This document shows positions 8,352 through 17,476 of a stretch of 37,564 bases of DNA, piece after piece. The stretch's first letter is position 1. Each line of letters begins with the position of its first letter. The notes under the pieces are model-generated. The model saw only the letters and a list, made by a program, of their open reading frames with translations, was not told the DNA's origin and made no database searches. Source of the DNA: an uncultured Burkholderiales bacterium (GTDB taxonomy: Bacteria > Pseudomonadota > Gammaproteobacteria > Burkholderiales > Burkholderiaceae_C). A program made the position numbers and the translations under genes. Location: positions 1 through 37,564 of the forward strand of contig CALMIL010000166.1 in assembly GCA_937864005.1 (NCBI GenBank), given 5' to 3'.

Positions 8352-9315
8352 AGTCAGGCATCTGAAGGTCGAGTTCCCGGGCCGGCGCGGCACGCTGCTC
8401 GCGCTCGACGATATCTCGTTCGATATCTCGGCCGGCGAGATCCTCGGCGTGGTCGGCGAATCGGGCGCCGGCAAGTCGCTCACCGGCGCGGCGATCATCG
8501 GTCTGCTCGACCCGCCGGGGCGCATCGCCGCGGGCGAGATCCGCTTCGACGGCCGGCGCATCGACAACCTGCCCTACGAGGCGATGCGCAAGGTGCGCGG
8601 GCGCAGCATCGGCGCGATCTTCCAGGATCCGCTCACGTCGCTCAATCCGCTCTATACGATCGGCCGCCAGCTGACCGAGACGATACAGACCCATCTGCCG
8701 ATGAGCGACGCCGACGCGCGCACGCGGGCGATCCGCCTGCTCGAGGAGACCGGCATCCAGGCCGCCGCGCAGCGCATCGACCAGTATCCGCACCAGTTCT
8801 CGGGCGGCATGCGCCAGCGCGTCGTGATTGCGCTCGCGCTCGCCGCCGCGCCCAAGCTGATCGTCGCCGACGAGCCGACGACGGCGCTCGATGTCTCGAT
8901 CCAGGCCCAGATCATCCAGCTCCTCAAGCGTCTGTGCCGCGAGCACGGCGCCGCCGTCATGCTCGTCACGCACGATATGGGCGTGATCGCGGAAACCTGC
9001 GACCGGGTCGCGGTGATGTATGCGGGACGGATCGCCGAGATCGGCCCGGTGCACGACGTGATCCATGCGCCCAGCCACCCCTACACCTCGGGTCTGATGG
9101 GCTCGATCCCGGCGATGGACGAAGACCGCGACCGCCTGCTGCAAATCGACGGCGCGATGCCGCGGCTGACGGCGATCCCGCGCGGCTGCGCGTTCAATCC
9201 GCGCTGCACTCGGGTCTTCGACCGCTGCCGCGCCGAGCGGCCCGAACTGATGCCGGCCGGCGCGACGCGCGCCGCCTGCTGGCGGGTCGAAGCGCCGGCC
9301 GGGGCCGCCGCATGA
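8332..9315 (+). CDS. Peptide ABC transporter ATPase, DppD/OppD type
   Basis: The 327-residue ATP-binding subunit has Walker A (GESGAGKS), Q-loop ([13 protein letters not shown]), signature (FSGGMRQRV), Walker B ([12 protein letters not shown]) and the H-loop (LVTHDMG). The C-terminal oligopeptide-ABC extension carries the cysteine pattern ([15 protein letters not shown]...ACW) that in DppD/OppD proteins can bind an Fe-S cluster. A GGAGG site sits upstream of the ATG at 8332. It overlaps the next ATPase gene by ATGA, so the two subunits should be made in equal amounts and form the nucleotide-binding heterodimer. Confidence 0.95.
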   Translation: MAGALLEVRHLKVEFPGRRGTLLALDDISFDISAGEILGVVGESGAGKSLTGAAIIGLLDPPGRIAAGEIRFDGRRIDNLPYEAMRKVRGRSIGAIFQDPLTSLNPLYTIGRQLTETIQTHLPMSDADARTRAIRLLEETGIQAAAQRIDQYPHQFSGGMRQRVVIALALAAAPKLIVADEPTTALDVSIQAQIIQLLKRLCREHGAAVMLVTHDMGVIAETCDRVAVMYAGRIAEIGPVHDVIHAPSHPYTSGLMGSIPAMDEDRDRLLQIDGAMPRLTAIPRGCAFNPRCTRVFDRCRAERPELMPAGATRAACWRVEAPAGAAA

Positions 9316-10316
9316 CGACCGCGTCGCCGCTCGTCGAGGTGCGCGACCTGACAAAGACCTTCGACGTCTCCGCGCCCTGGCTGAACCGCGTCATCGAGCG
9401 CAAGACGCGGCAGTTCGTTCATGCGGTGGACGGGTTGAGCTTCACGATCGAGCGCGGCACGACGCTCGCGCTGGTCGGCGAGTCGGGCTGCGGCAAGAGC
9501 ACCGTCGCGCGCATGCTCGTGGGCCTGTATGCGCCGACTTCGGGCTCGGTGCATTTCGACGGCGAGGACAGCGCGAAGACCCTCGCGTCATCGCGCGCGT
9601 CGGCGCTGCGGCGGCGCATGCAGATGATCTTCCAGGATCCGTATGCAAGCCTGAACCCGCGCTGGACGGTGCGCGACATCGTCTGCGAACCGATGCAGGA
9701 GCATGCCCTCGTCAAGACGAAGGATGCACTCGCGGCGAGGGTCGGCGAACTGCTGCAGGCGGTCGGGCTCACCGCGGCCGACATGGCGAAGTATCCGCAT
9801 CAGTTCTCCGGCGGCCAGCGCCAGCGCATCTCGATCGCCCGCGCGCTCGCGACGCAGCCCGAGTTCCTGGTCTGCGACGAGCCGACGTCGGCGCTCGACG
9901 TCTCTGTGCAGGCGCAGGTCCTCAACATCATGAAGGACCTGCAGCGCGCGCAGGGCCTGACCTACCTCTTCATCTCGCACAACCTCGCCGTCGTGCGCCA
10001 CGTCAGCGACCGGGTCGGCGTGATGTACCTCGGCCGCCTCGTCGAACTCGCCGACAAGGCCGATCTTTTCACGCGCCCACGGCATCCGTATACGCGCATG
10101 CTGCTCGACGCGATTCCGGACATCCACATGAGCGGACGCGAGCGCAGCCCGGTGCAGGGCGAGGTGCCCAATCCGCTCGACCCGCCAAGCGGCTGCTCGT
10201 TTCACCCGCGCTGCCCGCACGCCAACGCGCGCTGCCAGGCCGAACGCCCGGCAGCCTTCGAGGTCGGCGCCGCGATGGTTGCCTGCCACGCGGTGCAGGA
10301 AGGGCGGATCGGCTGA
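9312..10316 (+). CDS. Peptide ABC transporter ATPase, DppF/OppF type
   Basis: The 334-residue second ATP-binding subunit has Walker A (GESGCGKST), Q-loop ([12 protein letters not shown]), signature ([15 protein letters not shown]), Walker B ([12 protein letters not shown]) and the H-loop (FISHNLAVV). The C-terminal oligopeptide extension includes [15 protein letters not shown]. The [31 protein letters not shown] insert before Walker A is typical of the DppF/OppF side. The start overlaps the preceding stop (ATGA at 9312-9315). Last gene of the operon, convergent with lysA. Confidence 0.95.
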   Translation: MTTASPLVEVRDLTKTFDVSAPWLNRVIERKTRQFVHAVDGLSFTIERGTTLALVGESGCGKSTVARMLVGLYAPTSGSVHFDGEDSAKTLASSRASALRRRMQMIFQDPYASLNPRWTVRDIVCEPMQEHALVKTKDALAARVGELLQAVGLTAADMAKYPHQFSGGQRQRISIARALATQPEFLVCDEPTSALDVSVQAQVLNIMKDLQRAQGLTYLFISHNLAVVRHVSDRVGVMYLGRLVELADKADLFTRPRHPYTRMLLDAIPDIHMSGRERSPVQGEVPNPLDPPSGCSFHPRCPHANARCQAERPAAFEVGAAMVACHAVQEGRIG

Positions 10317-10320
10317 GCAC

Positions 10321-10340
10321 GGCGCGCCGGCAAGCGCGCC
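10321..10340. terminator. Possible bidirectional terminator hairpin between the transporter operon and lysA
   Basis: GGCGCGC (10321-10327) and GCGCGCC (10334-10340) form a perfect 7-bp stem with a 6-base loop in the 34-bp gap between two convergent genes. There is no T-run on either side, so it would be a weak intrinsic terminator at best. Confidence 0.45.
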
Positions 10341-10350
10341 GCCCCCGCGC

Positions 10351-11616
10351 TCAGAGCAGGTGTTCGCCGCGAAACAGGTCGGCCGCTCGTTCGCGGTCGC
10401 GGATCAATCGGGCATCGGCCTGCGACACCATCACCTCGGCCGCGCGGCCGCGCGAGTTGTAGTTGCTCGCCATGCTCATCGCGTAGGCGCCGGCAGAGAG
10501 TACGGCGACGAAATCGCCCGCTTCGACGGCGAGCAGCCGGTCGCGGCCCAGCCAGTCGCCCGATTCGCAGACCGGGCCGACGACGTCCCAGTTCCGCGCC
10601 GGTGCATCGCGCAGCGTCGTCGCGACGATCGCCATCCATGCCTCGTACATCGCCGGGCGCACGAGGTCGTTCATCGCCGCATCGACGATGCAGAAGTTGC
10701 GCGCTGCCGACGGCTTGAGGTAGAGCACCTCGCTCACGAGCACGCCGGCGTTGCCGACCAGCGAACGCCCCGGTTCGAGCACGATGCGCCGCTTGCCGTG
10801 GCCGCGCTCGTCGATGCGTGCCAGCAGGGCGCGCACCAGCGCCTCGGCCGACGGCGGCTGCTCGTCGGTATAGCAGATGCCGAGCCCGCCGCCGAGGTCG
10901 AGATGATGAAGCTCGATGCCCTGCGCCTCGATGCCCTCGACGAGGTCGAGCATGCGGTCGAGCGCGTCCCGATAGGGTTCGACCGCGGTGATCTGCGAGC
11001 CGATATGAAAATCGATGCCGGTCACCGCGAGCCCTGGCAGCGACGCGGCGTGCCGATACGCGGCGAGCGCCTCGTCGTGCGCGATGCCGAACTTGTTGCC
11101 CTTCAGGCCGGTCGAGATATAGGGGTGGGTGCGGGCATCGACGTCAGGATTGACGCGCAGGCTGACGCGCGCCGTTGTGCCCTCGGCGGCGGCGACCTGC
11201 GACAGCACTTCGAGCTCGGCGACGCTTTCGACGTTGAAGCACATCACGCCGGCCGCGAGCGCCTGGCGCATCTCGGCGCGGGTCTTGCCGACGCCGGAGA
11301 AGACGACCTTCGCCGGATCCCCGCCGGCGGCGATCACGCGTTCGAGTTCGCCGCCGGAGACGATATCGAAGCCGCAGCCGGCGCGCGCGAAGGTCTGCAG
11401 CACGGCCAGGTTCGAATTTGCCTTCAGCGCATAGCAGATCAGCGCATCGCGCCCGTCGAGCGCGCGCTGATAGCCGGCGAGCGCGGCCTGCATTGCGGCG
11501 CGCGAGTAGACATACAGCGGCGTGCCGAAGCGCGCTGCCAGATCGTCGAGCGCGCAGTCTTCGACGAACAGCCGCCGGCCGCGGTAGGCGATGTGGGCAG
11601 AATCCAAAAGCATCAT
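10351..11616 (-). CDS. lysA: Diaminopimelate decarboxylase
   Basis: The 421-residue PLP-dependent fold-III decarboxylase converts meso-diaminopimelate to lysine, the last step of lysine synthesis. Visible features are the PLP lysine in ICYALKANSN (about K65), the SGGELERV segment, HIGSQI, the glycine loop LDLGGGLGICY, EPGRSLVGNAG, and the CESGDWLGRDR motif with the active-site Cys. The start is the first ATG of an ATGATG pair (11616-11611 on the minus strand); it overlaps the TGA of lptM, so the pair is translationally coupled. Length matches the family. Confidence 0.97.
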   Translation of the reverse strand: MMLLDSAHIAYRGRRLFVEDCALDDLAARFGTPLYVYSRAAMQAALAGYQRALDGRDALICYALKANSNLAVLQTFARAGCGFDIVSGGELERVIAAGGDPAKVVFSGVGKTRAEMRQALAAGVMCFNVESVAELEVLSQVAAAEGTTARVSLRVNPDVDARTHPYISTGLKGNKFGIAHDEALAAYRHAASLPGLAVTGIDFHIGSQITAVEPYRDALDRMLDLVEGIEAQGIELHHLDLGGGLGICYTDEQPPSAEALVRALLARIDERGHGKRRIVLEPGRSLVGNAGVLVSEVLYLKPSAARNFCIVDAAMNDLVRPAMYEAWMAIVATTLRDAPARNWDVVGPVCESGDWLGRDRLLAVEAGDFVAVLSAGAYAMSMASNYNSRGRAAEVMVSQADARLIRDRERAADLFRGEHLL

Positions 11617-11831
11617 CGTGGCGCCGATGCCGATGCCGCCGGGCTGGTTGCAATGGCCGCGCTCGCCGCCGATGCCGGCTGCGCGGCCGATGCGGCCGCA
11701 GGCGGCGGTTCGGGCAATCGCAGCGGGCCCCTCTGCCCGCAGCCGCCCGCCAGGCCGGCCCCGATCAGCGCCAGACAGGCGCGGGCCGCAATGCGTCCGC
11801 GTGCAGGCTGGCTCGGGTTCGGCGTGAACAT
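11613..11831 (-). CDS. lptM: LptM/YifL-family small lipoprotein (LPS translocon maturation)
   Basis: The 72-residue lipoprotein has a signal segment, a lipobox around Cys31 (IGAGLAGGC) and the family hallmark GQRGPLRLPE directly after it, followed by an Ala/Pro/Ser-rich tail. Members of this family (formerly YifL, in betaproteobacteria often called LppL) help the LptD/E translocon reach its oxidised, active state at the outer membrane, as shown for E. coli LptM. The position just upstream of lysA is the usual one in betaproteobacteria. The -3 residue of the lipobox is Ala rather than the common Leu. The stop overlaps the lysA start. Confidence 0.85.
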   Translation of the reverse strand: MFTPNPSQPARGRIAARACLALIGAGLAGGCGQRGPLRLPEPPPAAASAAQPASAASAAIATSPAASASAPR

Positions 11832-11884
11832 GCGCGATCTTAGCGGGCCGTGGCGAGGTCCGGCCCTGTGCGCCGCGCGCGGCA

Positions 11885-14266
11885 TCAGCGCCTGAAGATG
11901 TCGAGGATGCTGTTTCGCTCTTCCTCGGTCGGCGCCGCGGGCACCGTATCCTCGAGCCCGAGGCTGCTGACGCCGGCGTTGCCCGAGAACTCGTCGAAAT
12001 ACCACTCGCCGTCGCGGTTGACGACGCCTTCGGGCACCGGCAGGTCGTCTTCCACCGGGACGCCCTTGAGCGCGACGCGCATGAAGTCGATCCAGACCGG
12101 CAGCGCCAGCCCGCCGCCGGTTTCGCGGGCGCCGAGCTTGCGCGGCGTGTCGTAGCCGATCCAGGCGACGGCGACGATCGTGCGCTGATAGCCGGCAAAC
12201 CAGGCGTCCATCGAGTCGTTCGTCGTCCCGGTCTTGCCGTAGATGTCGCCGCGCTGCAGCTTGACCTTCGCCGATGCCGCCGTCCCCGAGCGCGTCACTT
12301 CCTGCAGCAGGCTGTTCATGATGAAGATATTGCGCGCGTCGACGGTGCGTTCGGCCTCGGTCGGTGGCGCAAGCCGGGTGTCGGCGAGGACGTGCCCGCC
12401 GTCGTCGGCGATCCTGGCGATCAGCACCGGATCGACGCGATAGCCGCCGTTGGCGAAGACCGAGTACGCGGTCGCCATCTGCAGCGGGGTGACCGAACCG
12501 GCGCCGAGCGCCATCGTCAGGTACGCCGGGTGCTTGTCGGCGTCGAAGCCGAAGCGCGTCACCCACTGCTGCGCGTAGGACGGCCCGATCGCCTGCAGGA
12601 TGCGGATCGAGACCATATTCTTCGACTTCGCGAGCGCCTTGCGCATCGTCATCGGGCCCTCGAACTTGCCGTCGTAGTTCTTCGGTTCCCACGCCTGGCT
12701 GCCGGTGGCGCCGGCGCTGAAGAAGAGCGGCGCGTCATTGATGATCGTCGACGGCGTGAAGCCCTTTTCGAGCGCCGCCGAATAGATGAACGGCTTGAAG
12801 CTCGAGCCCGGCTGGCGCCACGCCTGCGTCACGTGGTTGAACTTGCTCTTCGCGTAGTCGAAGCCGCCGACGAGCGCGCGCACCGCGCCGGTGCGCGGGT
12901 CGACGGCGACGAACGCCCCTTCGACCTCGGGCAGCTGGGTGATCGTCCAGGCATCCTTTTCGCCCTTCACGAGGCGGATCACCGCGCCGCGCCGAATCTG
13001 CGTCTTCGGATTGCCGTTCTCCGCGAGGCCCGATTCGACCGGCTTCAGGCCGGCGCCGGTGACGGTGACGAGTTCACCGCTTTGCAGCACCGCGACGACC
13101 TTCTTCGGGCTCACCTCGAGTGCGACGGCGGCGCGGATCTCGTCATTGTCGGGGTGGTCGGCGAGCGCTTCGGTAACCCGGGTGTCGAGCTGTGCCGGAT
13201 CGGCCGGCAGGTCGACATAGGCCTCCGGGCCGCGGTAGAACTGGCGCTGCTCGTAGGTCATGATGCCGTTGCGCAGCGCGCGGTAGGCCGCCTCCTGCTC
13301 CTTCGCGGCTATCGTCAGCGTCACGTTCAGGCCGCGCGTATAGGCTTCGGCGCCGTACTGGGCGAAGACGAGCTGGCGCGCCGTCTCGGCGACATACTCG
13401 GCGTGCACCGGGAGCTCCTGGCGCGGGTGATAGACGAGCTTCTGGCCGATCGCCGCATCGCGCTGCGCGGCGGTGATGAAGCCGTTCTCCACCATCCGGT
13501 CGAGCACGTAGTGCTGCCGCGCGACGGCGCGCTTCGGGTTGGCGATCGGGTTGAACGCCGACGGCGCCTTCGGCAGCCCCGCGAGCATCGCCGCCTCGGC
13601 GAGCGTGATGTCCGCGAGCGGCTTGCCGAAGTAGGCCACACTCGCCGCGGCAAAGCCGTAGGCGCGCTGGCCGAGGTAGATCTGGTTCATGTAGAGCTCG
13701 AGGATCTTGTCCTTGCCGAGCGTGCTTTCGATCTTCAGCGCGAGCAGCACCTCGTAGAGCTTGCGCGACAGCGTCTTCTCGGTCGACAGGTAGAAATTGC
13801 GCGCCACCTGCATCGTGATGGTCGATGCGCCCTGTGTCCCGAGGCCGCTGAAATTGGCGAGTCCGGCGCGCAGCACGCCCTTGAAATCGACTCCGCCGTG
13901 CTCGTAGAAGCGCGCATCCTCGGCGGCGAGCACGGCCTGCTGCATCACTTTCGGGATCTCGGCGATCGGCGTGAAATCGCGCCGCTCCTCGCCGAACTCG
14001 CCGAGCAGCACGCCGTCCGCCGACAGGACGCGCATCGGCAGCTTGGGCTGGTAGTCGGTCAGCCCGCTGATCTCGGGCAGGTTCGGATAGGCGACCGCCA
14101 GCGCGACGGCGGCCAGCAGCAGCACCGACACGGCCGCCGCGCCCAGCAGGCCGGCGAGCACGCCCAGCATCCTCAGCGGCCAAGGGGTACGACCGGACCG
14201 TGCCTTCGGCTTGACGTTCGGCGCGTCTGCGGCGGCACGCCCGGCCGCGCGCTCGGTTTCGCTCAT
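11885..14266 (-). CDS. mrcA: Penicillin-binding protein 1A (bifunctional glycosyltransferase/transpeptidase)
   Basis: The 793-residue class A PBP is anchored by one N-terminal helix (about 33-58). The GT51 domain shows EDARFYEHGGVDFKG (catalytic Glu), GASTITMQVARNFYL and ILELYMNQIYLGQRAYG. An OB-like insert follows, and then the transpeptidase with the SxxK serine in QPGSSFKPFIYS, SKN (KSKNMVSIR) and KTGTTND. It polymerises and cross-links peptidoglycan in the periplasm. I chose the ATG at 14266 (MSETERAAG) because the longer open frame to 14383 would contain the gene's own TATAAT box. Divergent from pilM, as is common in betaproteobacteria; 53 bp separates it from lptM. Confidence 0.96.
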   Translation of the reverse strand: MSETERAAGRAAADAPNVKPKARSGRTPWPLRMLGVLAGLLGAAAVSVLLLAAVALAVAYPNLPEISGLTDYQPKLPMRVLSADGVLLGEFGEERRDFTPIAEIPKVMQQAVLAAEDARFYEHGGVDFKGVLRAGLANFSGLGTQGASTITMQVARNFYLSTEKTLSRKLYEVLLALKIESTLGKDKILELYMNQIYLGQRAYGFAAASVAYFGKPLADITLAEAAMLAGLPKAPSAFNPIANPKRAVARQHYVLDRMVENGFITAAQRDAAIGQKLVYHPRQELPVHAEYVAETARQLVFAQYGAEAYTRGLNVTLTIAAKEQEAAYRALRNGIMTYEQRQFYRGPEAYVDLPADPAQLDTRVTEALADHPDNDEIRAAVALEVSPKKVVAVLQSGELVTVTGAGLKPVESGLAENGNPKTQIRRGAVIRLVKGEKDAWTITQLPEVEGAFVAVDPRTGAVRALVGGFDYAKSKFNHVTQAWRQPGSSFKPFIYSAALEKGFTPSTIINDAPLFFSAGATGSQAWEPKNYDGKFEGPMTMRKALAKSKNMVSIRILQAIGPSYAQQWVTRFGFDADKHPAYLTMALGAGSVTPLQMATAYSVFANGGYRVDPVLIARIADDGGHVLADTRLAPPTEAERTVDARNIFIMNSLLQEVTRSGTAASAKVKLQRGDIYGKTGTTNDSMDAWFAGYQRTIVAVAWIGYDTPRKLGARETGGGLALPVWIDFMRVALKGVPVEDDLPVPEGVVNRDGEWYFDEFSGNAGVSSLGLEDTVPAAPTEEERNSILDIFRR

Positions 14267-14290
14267 GTGGTTCCAGAGTTGGTAGGCGGG

Positions 14291-14296
14291 ATTATA
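14291..14296 (-). promoter_or_regulatory. mrcA promoter -10 box
   Basis: The minus strand reads TATAAT (plus-strand ATTATA), 24 bp before the mrcA ATG. The best -35 (TTGAAG) is 20 bp away, longer than ideal. It overlaps a 7-bp inverted repeat, CTTCAAT/ATTGAAG (14317-14334), which could bind a regulator. Confidence 0.55.
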
Positions 14297-14324
14297 GAAA
14301 ACGGGCTGTCCGCAGCCTTCAATC

Positions 14325-14335
14325 AGCATTGAAGT
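14325..14335 (+). repeat. AGCATTGAAGT repeat, copy 1 (divergent mrcA-pilM region)
   Basis: An 11-bp sequence is present again at 14473-14483. This copy overlaps the -35 zone of the leftward mrcA promoter and forms half of a 7-bp inverted repeat. It is a candidate operator. Confidence 0.5.
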
Positions 14336-14448
14336 TCGCGCCGGGGTGTGCCGATAAGGGTCCACGAGCCGTTTCGATGGCACGCTTTCTGGCGGTTTTG
14401 GCGTGTGAGATTTGCAACGAAGGAGACCGCCCGAGGGGACAAACTCCT

Positions 14449-14477
14449 TTGTTTGTCAATATCTTTACTGCTAGCAT
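14449..14477 (+). promoter_or_regulatory. Candidate pilMNOPQ promoter
   Basis: TTGTTT (14449-14454), a 17-bp spacer and TAGCAT (14472-14477) lie in an AT-rich patch about 55 bp before pilM. The -10 overlaps the second AGCATTGAAGT copy (14473-14483). The match to consensus is modest. Confidence 0.4.
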
Positions 14478-14483
14478 TGAAGT
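14473..14483 (+). repeat. AGCATTGAAGT repeat, copy 2
   Basis: Identical to 14325-14335. It overlaps the putative pilM -10 and runs into a short palindrome, GAAGT-G-ACTTC (14479-14489). Confidence 0.5.
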
Positions 14484-14533
14484 GACTTCTTAACATTCCA
14501 GCGCACGCCGCGGCGTGTTGGGGGAACTGCGAC

Positions 14534-15613
14534 GTGAGCTTTCTGGATATGTTGATGGGGCGCAAGCATCCGCCGATGATCGGGCTCGACATCAGCTCGT
14601 CCAGCGTCAAGCTGGTTGAACTCGAGCAATCCGCCGGCGGCGAATATGTGGTCGAGCGATTTGCTTCGGAAAGCTTCGAGAAGGGCTGGATCACCGACGG
14701 CCAGATCGAGAAGTTCGACGAGGTCGCCGAGGCGGTGCGCAAGGTCGTCGCCAAGAGCGGCAGCCGGACCAAGCAGGTCGTGATGGCGATGCCGCAGTCG
14801 GCCGTCATCACGAAGAAGATCATGCTCCCGGCCGGGCTGCGCGAGGAAGAACTCGAGGTTCAGGTCGAATCCGAGGCCAACCAGTACATCCCGTTCTCGC
14901 TCGACGAAGTGAGTCTGGACTTCTGTGTCATCGGGCCGAGCGCCACATCGGTCGGCGACGTCGAGGTGCTGATTGCCGCCTCGCGCAAGAATCTGGTGGA
15001 GGACCGCCAGGGCCTGGCCGAAGCGGCGGGCCTGAAGCCGGTCGTGCTCGATATCGAATCGCACGCCTCACGGCTTGCGATGAGCCGCCTGATCGCGGCG
15101 CTGCCGAACGAGGGCAAGGACGCGCTCGTCGCCCTGTTCGAGATCGGCGCCGATACGACGAGCCTCAAGGTGCTGCGCGACGACGAGATGCTCTACGACC
15201 GCGACCAGGCCTTCGGTGGCTCGCAGCTGACGCAGCTGATCTCGCGCCAGTATGGCTTCTCGTTCGAGGAGGCCGAGCAGAAGAAGCTCGCCGGCGACAT
15301 GCCCGAGGATTACGAGCCGTCGATCCTCGTTCCCTTCGTCGACAGCCTGTCGCAGGAAATCGGCCGCGCGCTGCAGTACTTTTTCACCAGCACGCCGCAC
15401 CACAAGGTGCACTACGTGATGCTGGCCGGCGGCACGGCGAGCCTGCCGGGGCTGAAGGACCGGGTGACCGAGCTGACCGGGTTCGCTTCGATGGTCGTCA
15501 ACCCGTTCGAGGATATGAAGCTCGGCTCGGCAGTGCGCGAGAGCAAGCTGCGCCGCGAAGCGCCCTCCTACCTGACCGCCTGCGGCCTGGCGATGCGGAG
15601 GTTCGCGAAGTGA
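14534..15613 (+). CDS. pilM: Type IV pilus assembly ATPase-like protein PilM
   Basis: The 359-residue cytoplasmic actin-fold protein has the phosphate-1 motif in PPMIGLDISSSSVKLVEL, the MPQSAVITKKIMLP and EANQYIPFSLDEV segments, FEIGADTTSLKVL (phosphate-2) and VMLAGGTASLPGL (adenosine motif). PilM binds the conserved N-terminus of PilN and links the cytoplasmic machinery to the alignment complex. The start is GTG with a GGGGGAA site just upstream; no ATG fits the family N-terminus. First gene of pilMNOPQ, overlapping pilN by GTGA. Confidence 0.96.
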   Translation: MSFLDMLMGRKHPPMIGLDISSSSVKLVELEQSAGGEYVVERFASESFEKGWITDGQIEKFDEVAEAVRKVVAKSGSRTKQVVMAMPQSAVITKKIMLPAGLREEELEVQVESEANQYIPFSLDEVSLDFCVIGPSATSVGDVEVLIAASRKNLVEDRQGLAEAAGLKPVVLDIESHASRLAMSRLIAALPNEGKDALVALFEIGADTTSLKVLRDDEMLYDRDQAFGGSQLTQLISRQYGFSFEEAEQKKLAGDMPEDYEPSILVPFVDSLSQEIGRALQYFFTSTPHHKVHYVMLAGGTASLPGLKDRVTELTGFASMVVNPFEDMKLGSAVRESKLRREAPSYLTACGLAMRRFAK

Positions 15614-16239
15614 TCCTCATCAACCTGCTCCCGCACCGGGAGGAACGGCGCAAGCGGCGCAAGGCCGCATTCTTCGCCGGCCTGGGCGTTGCCGCGGTGG
15701 CCGGGCTCCTGATCGTCGGCGCGTGGTATCTGCTCGTGCAGCAGATGATCTCCGCGCAGCAGGATCGCAACCAGTTCCTGAAGACCGAGATCGCCAAGCT
15801 CGAAGTCCAGATCAAGGATATCGCGACGCTGAAATCCGAGATCGAGGCGCTCAAGGCGCGCCAGAAGGCGGTCGAAAACCTGCAGACCGATCGCAATATT
15901 CCGGTCCACGTGCTCAACGACCTCGTCCGCCAGACGCCGGAGGGTGTCTATTTCACCTCGGTGAAGCAGAACGACCAGATGCTGGTGCTCGCCGGCATCG
16001 CGCAGACCAACGAGCGGGTCTCCGAGCTGCTGCGCAACCTGGCCTACAACGCCGAATGGCTGACCAAGCCCGAGCTGGTCGAGATTCGCGCCGCCAACGT
16101 CCAGACTGCGTCCCGAGAGCAAAAGCGCCTGTTCGACTTCTCGGTGCGCGTTGCCATCAAGCGGCCGCCGGATGCGAAGACCGACGAGGCGCAAGCCGCC
16201 ACCAAGTCCGGCGCCGCGAAGGCGGCCAAGAAGTCCTGA
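15610..16239 (+). CDS. pilN: Type IV pilus alignment protein PilN
   Basis: The 209-residue bitopic inner-membrane protein starts with the INLLPHREERRKRRK motif, the cytoplasmic sequence that docks in PilM. One transmembrane helix follows (about 22-45), then a coiled coil (about 50-95) and a ferredoxin-like periplasmic domain (TPEGVYFTSV...). It pairs with PilO. The GTG start overlaps the pilM stop (15610-15613). The C-terminus is a Lys/Ala-rich tail. Confidence 0.95.
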   Translation: MILINLLPHREERRKRRKAAFFAGLGVAAVAGLLIVGAWYLLVQQMISAQQDRNQFLKTEIAKLEVQIKDIATLKSEIEALKARQKAVENLQTDRNIPVHVLNDLVRQTPEGVYFTSVKQNDQMLVLAGIAQTNERVSELLRNLAYNAEWLTKPELVEIRAANVQTASREQKRLFDFSVRVAIKRPPDAKTDEAQAATKSGAAKAAKKS

Positions 16240-16250
16240 AGGTGCGAGCG

Positions 16251-16934
16251 ATGGCGACCCAAGCGAAATCCGGCAATATCGACGTGGGCGCTGCGTTCGA
16301 GCGCGCGGCGTCGCAGTTCCGCGGCCTCAATCCGAACGAACCGGGCCAGTGGCCCTGGCTGCCCAAGGCGACGACGTGGGCCGTGCTCGCGATCGCGGTC
16401 GTCGTCGTCGGCTGGTTCCTGCTGCTGTCGGACGCGCACGACGAACTCGACGCCGAGCGCGCCAAGGAGCCGGCGCTCAAGCAGGACTATCGCAGCAAGC
16501 TCGCCCAGGCGGTGAACCTCGAGGAACTGCGCAAGCAAAAGCTCCAGGTCGAGGAGTACGTGACGCAGCTCGAGAAGCAGCTTCCCGGCAAGGCCGAGAT
16601 GGATGCGCTGCTGTCCGATATCAACCAGGCCGGCCTCGGGCGCGGCCTGCAATTCGAGCTGTTCCGCCCCGGCCAGGTCGTCGTCAAGGACTACTACGCC
16701 GAGTTGCCGATCGCGATCAAGGTCAGCGGCCGCTATCACGATATCGGCTCGTTCGCGGCCGACGTCGCCAACCTGTCGCGCATCGTGACCTTGCACAACA
16801 TGAATATCACGGCCGGCAAGGACGCCGGCGGCCCGCTGACGATGGAAGCCACGGCGCGCACCTACCGCTACCTCGACGCCAGCGAGATCGAGGCGCAGCA
16901 GAAGGCAACCGCCAAACCGGGAGCGAAGAAATGA
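16251..16934 (+). CDS. pilO: Type IV pilus alignment protein PilO
   Basis: The 227-residue inner-membrane protein has a cytoplasmic N-terminus containing NPNEPGQWPWLPK, one transmembrane helix (about 41-62) and a coiled coil (EEYVTQLEKQLPGKAEMDALL). The periplasmic domain has the PilO pattern LQFELFRPG...YYAELPIAIKVSGRYHDIGSF. It forms heterodimers with PilN and contacts PilP. It overlaps pilP by ATGA (16931-16934). Confidence 0.95.
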   Translation: MATQAKSGNIDVGAAFERAASQFRGLNPNEPGQWPWLPKATTWAVLAIAVVVVGWFLLLSDAHDELDAERAKEPALKQDYRSKLAQAVNLEELRKQKLQVEEYVTQLEKQLPGKAEMDALLSDINQAGLGRGLQFELFRPGQVVVKDYYAELPIAIKVSGRYHDIGSFAADVANLSRIVTLHNMNITAGKDAGGPLTMEATARTYRYLDASEIEAQQKATAKPGAKK

Positions 16935-17476
16935 AGCGCCCCGCCATGACGACCTCGCGCTGGGCGGTGGCCGGCCTTGCCGTCGCGCTGCTGGCCGCCT
17001 GCAGCGGCGAGCAGGAAGAATTGCAGCAGTGGATGGAGCAGCAAAAGCGCGAGGTCAAGCCAAGCGTGCAGCCGCTGACGCCACCCAAGAAATTCGACCC
17101 GCAGCCCTACGCGGCGGCCGACGGCGTCGAGCCCTTCAGCCCGCAAAAGCTCACCGTCGCGCTGAAGCAGGAATCGCGGCAGCCGAACTCGGTGATCGCC
17201 GCCGAATACAACCGCCGCAAGGAGCCGCTCGAGGCCTTCCCGCTGGACAGCATGAGGATGGTCGGCAGCGTCGTGAAGGACGGCCGCACGTATGCGCTGC
17301 TGCGCGTGGATAGCCTGCTTTATCAGGTCAAACCGGGCGATTACCTCGGCCAGAACTACGGCAAGATCACCGGGATCACGGAAACCGGCGTCGCGCTGCG
17401 CGAGATCGTCCAGGACGCGGCCGGAGAGTGGATCGAGCGCCCAGCGTCACTCCAGCTTCAGGAGGGGACGCGATGA
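16931..17476 (+). CDS. pilP: Type IV pilus lipoprotein PilP
   Basis: The 181-residue lipoprotein has a signal segment ending in LLAAC (Cys24), a disordered linker (EELQQWMEQQKREVKPSV...PPKKFDPQPY) and a C-terminal beta domain (MRMVGSVVKDGRTYALLRVDSLLYQVKPGDYLGQNYGKI) that binds the N0 region of PilQ. It bridges the inner-membrane PilNO complex to the outer-membrane secretin. It overlaps pilO and pilQ by ATGA. Confidence 0.96.
   Translation: MKRPAMTTSRWAVAGLAVALLAACSGEQEELQQWMEQQKREVKPSVQPLTPPKKFDPQPYAAADGVEPFSPQKLTVALKQESRQPNSVIAAEYNRRKEPLEAFPLDSMRMVGSVVKDGRTYALLRVDSLLYQVKPGDYLGQNYGKITGITETGVALREIVQDAAGEWIERPASLQLQEGTR

Noticed and set aside
11832..11884. A cyaY (frataxin) gene between lptM and mrcA
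   Set aside because: This is a frequent neighbour in betaproteobacteria, but only 53 bp are available here and no frame fits.
14267..14383. N-terminal extension of mrcA to 14383
   Set aside because: The stretch holds a perfect TATAAT and an inverted repeat, and its translation has no PBP1a similarity; the ATG at 14266 gives a normal start.
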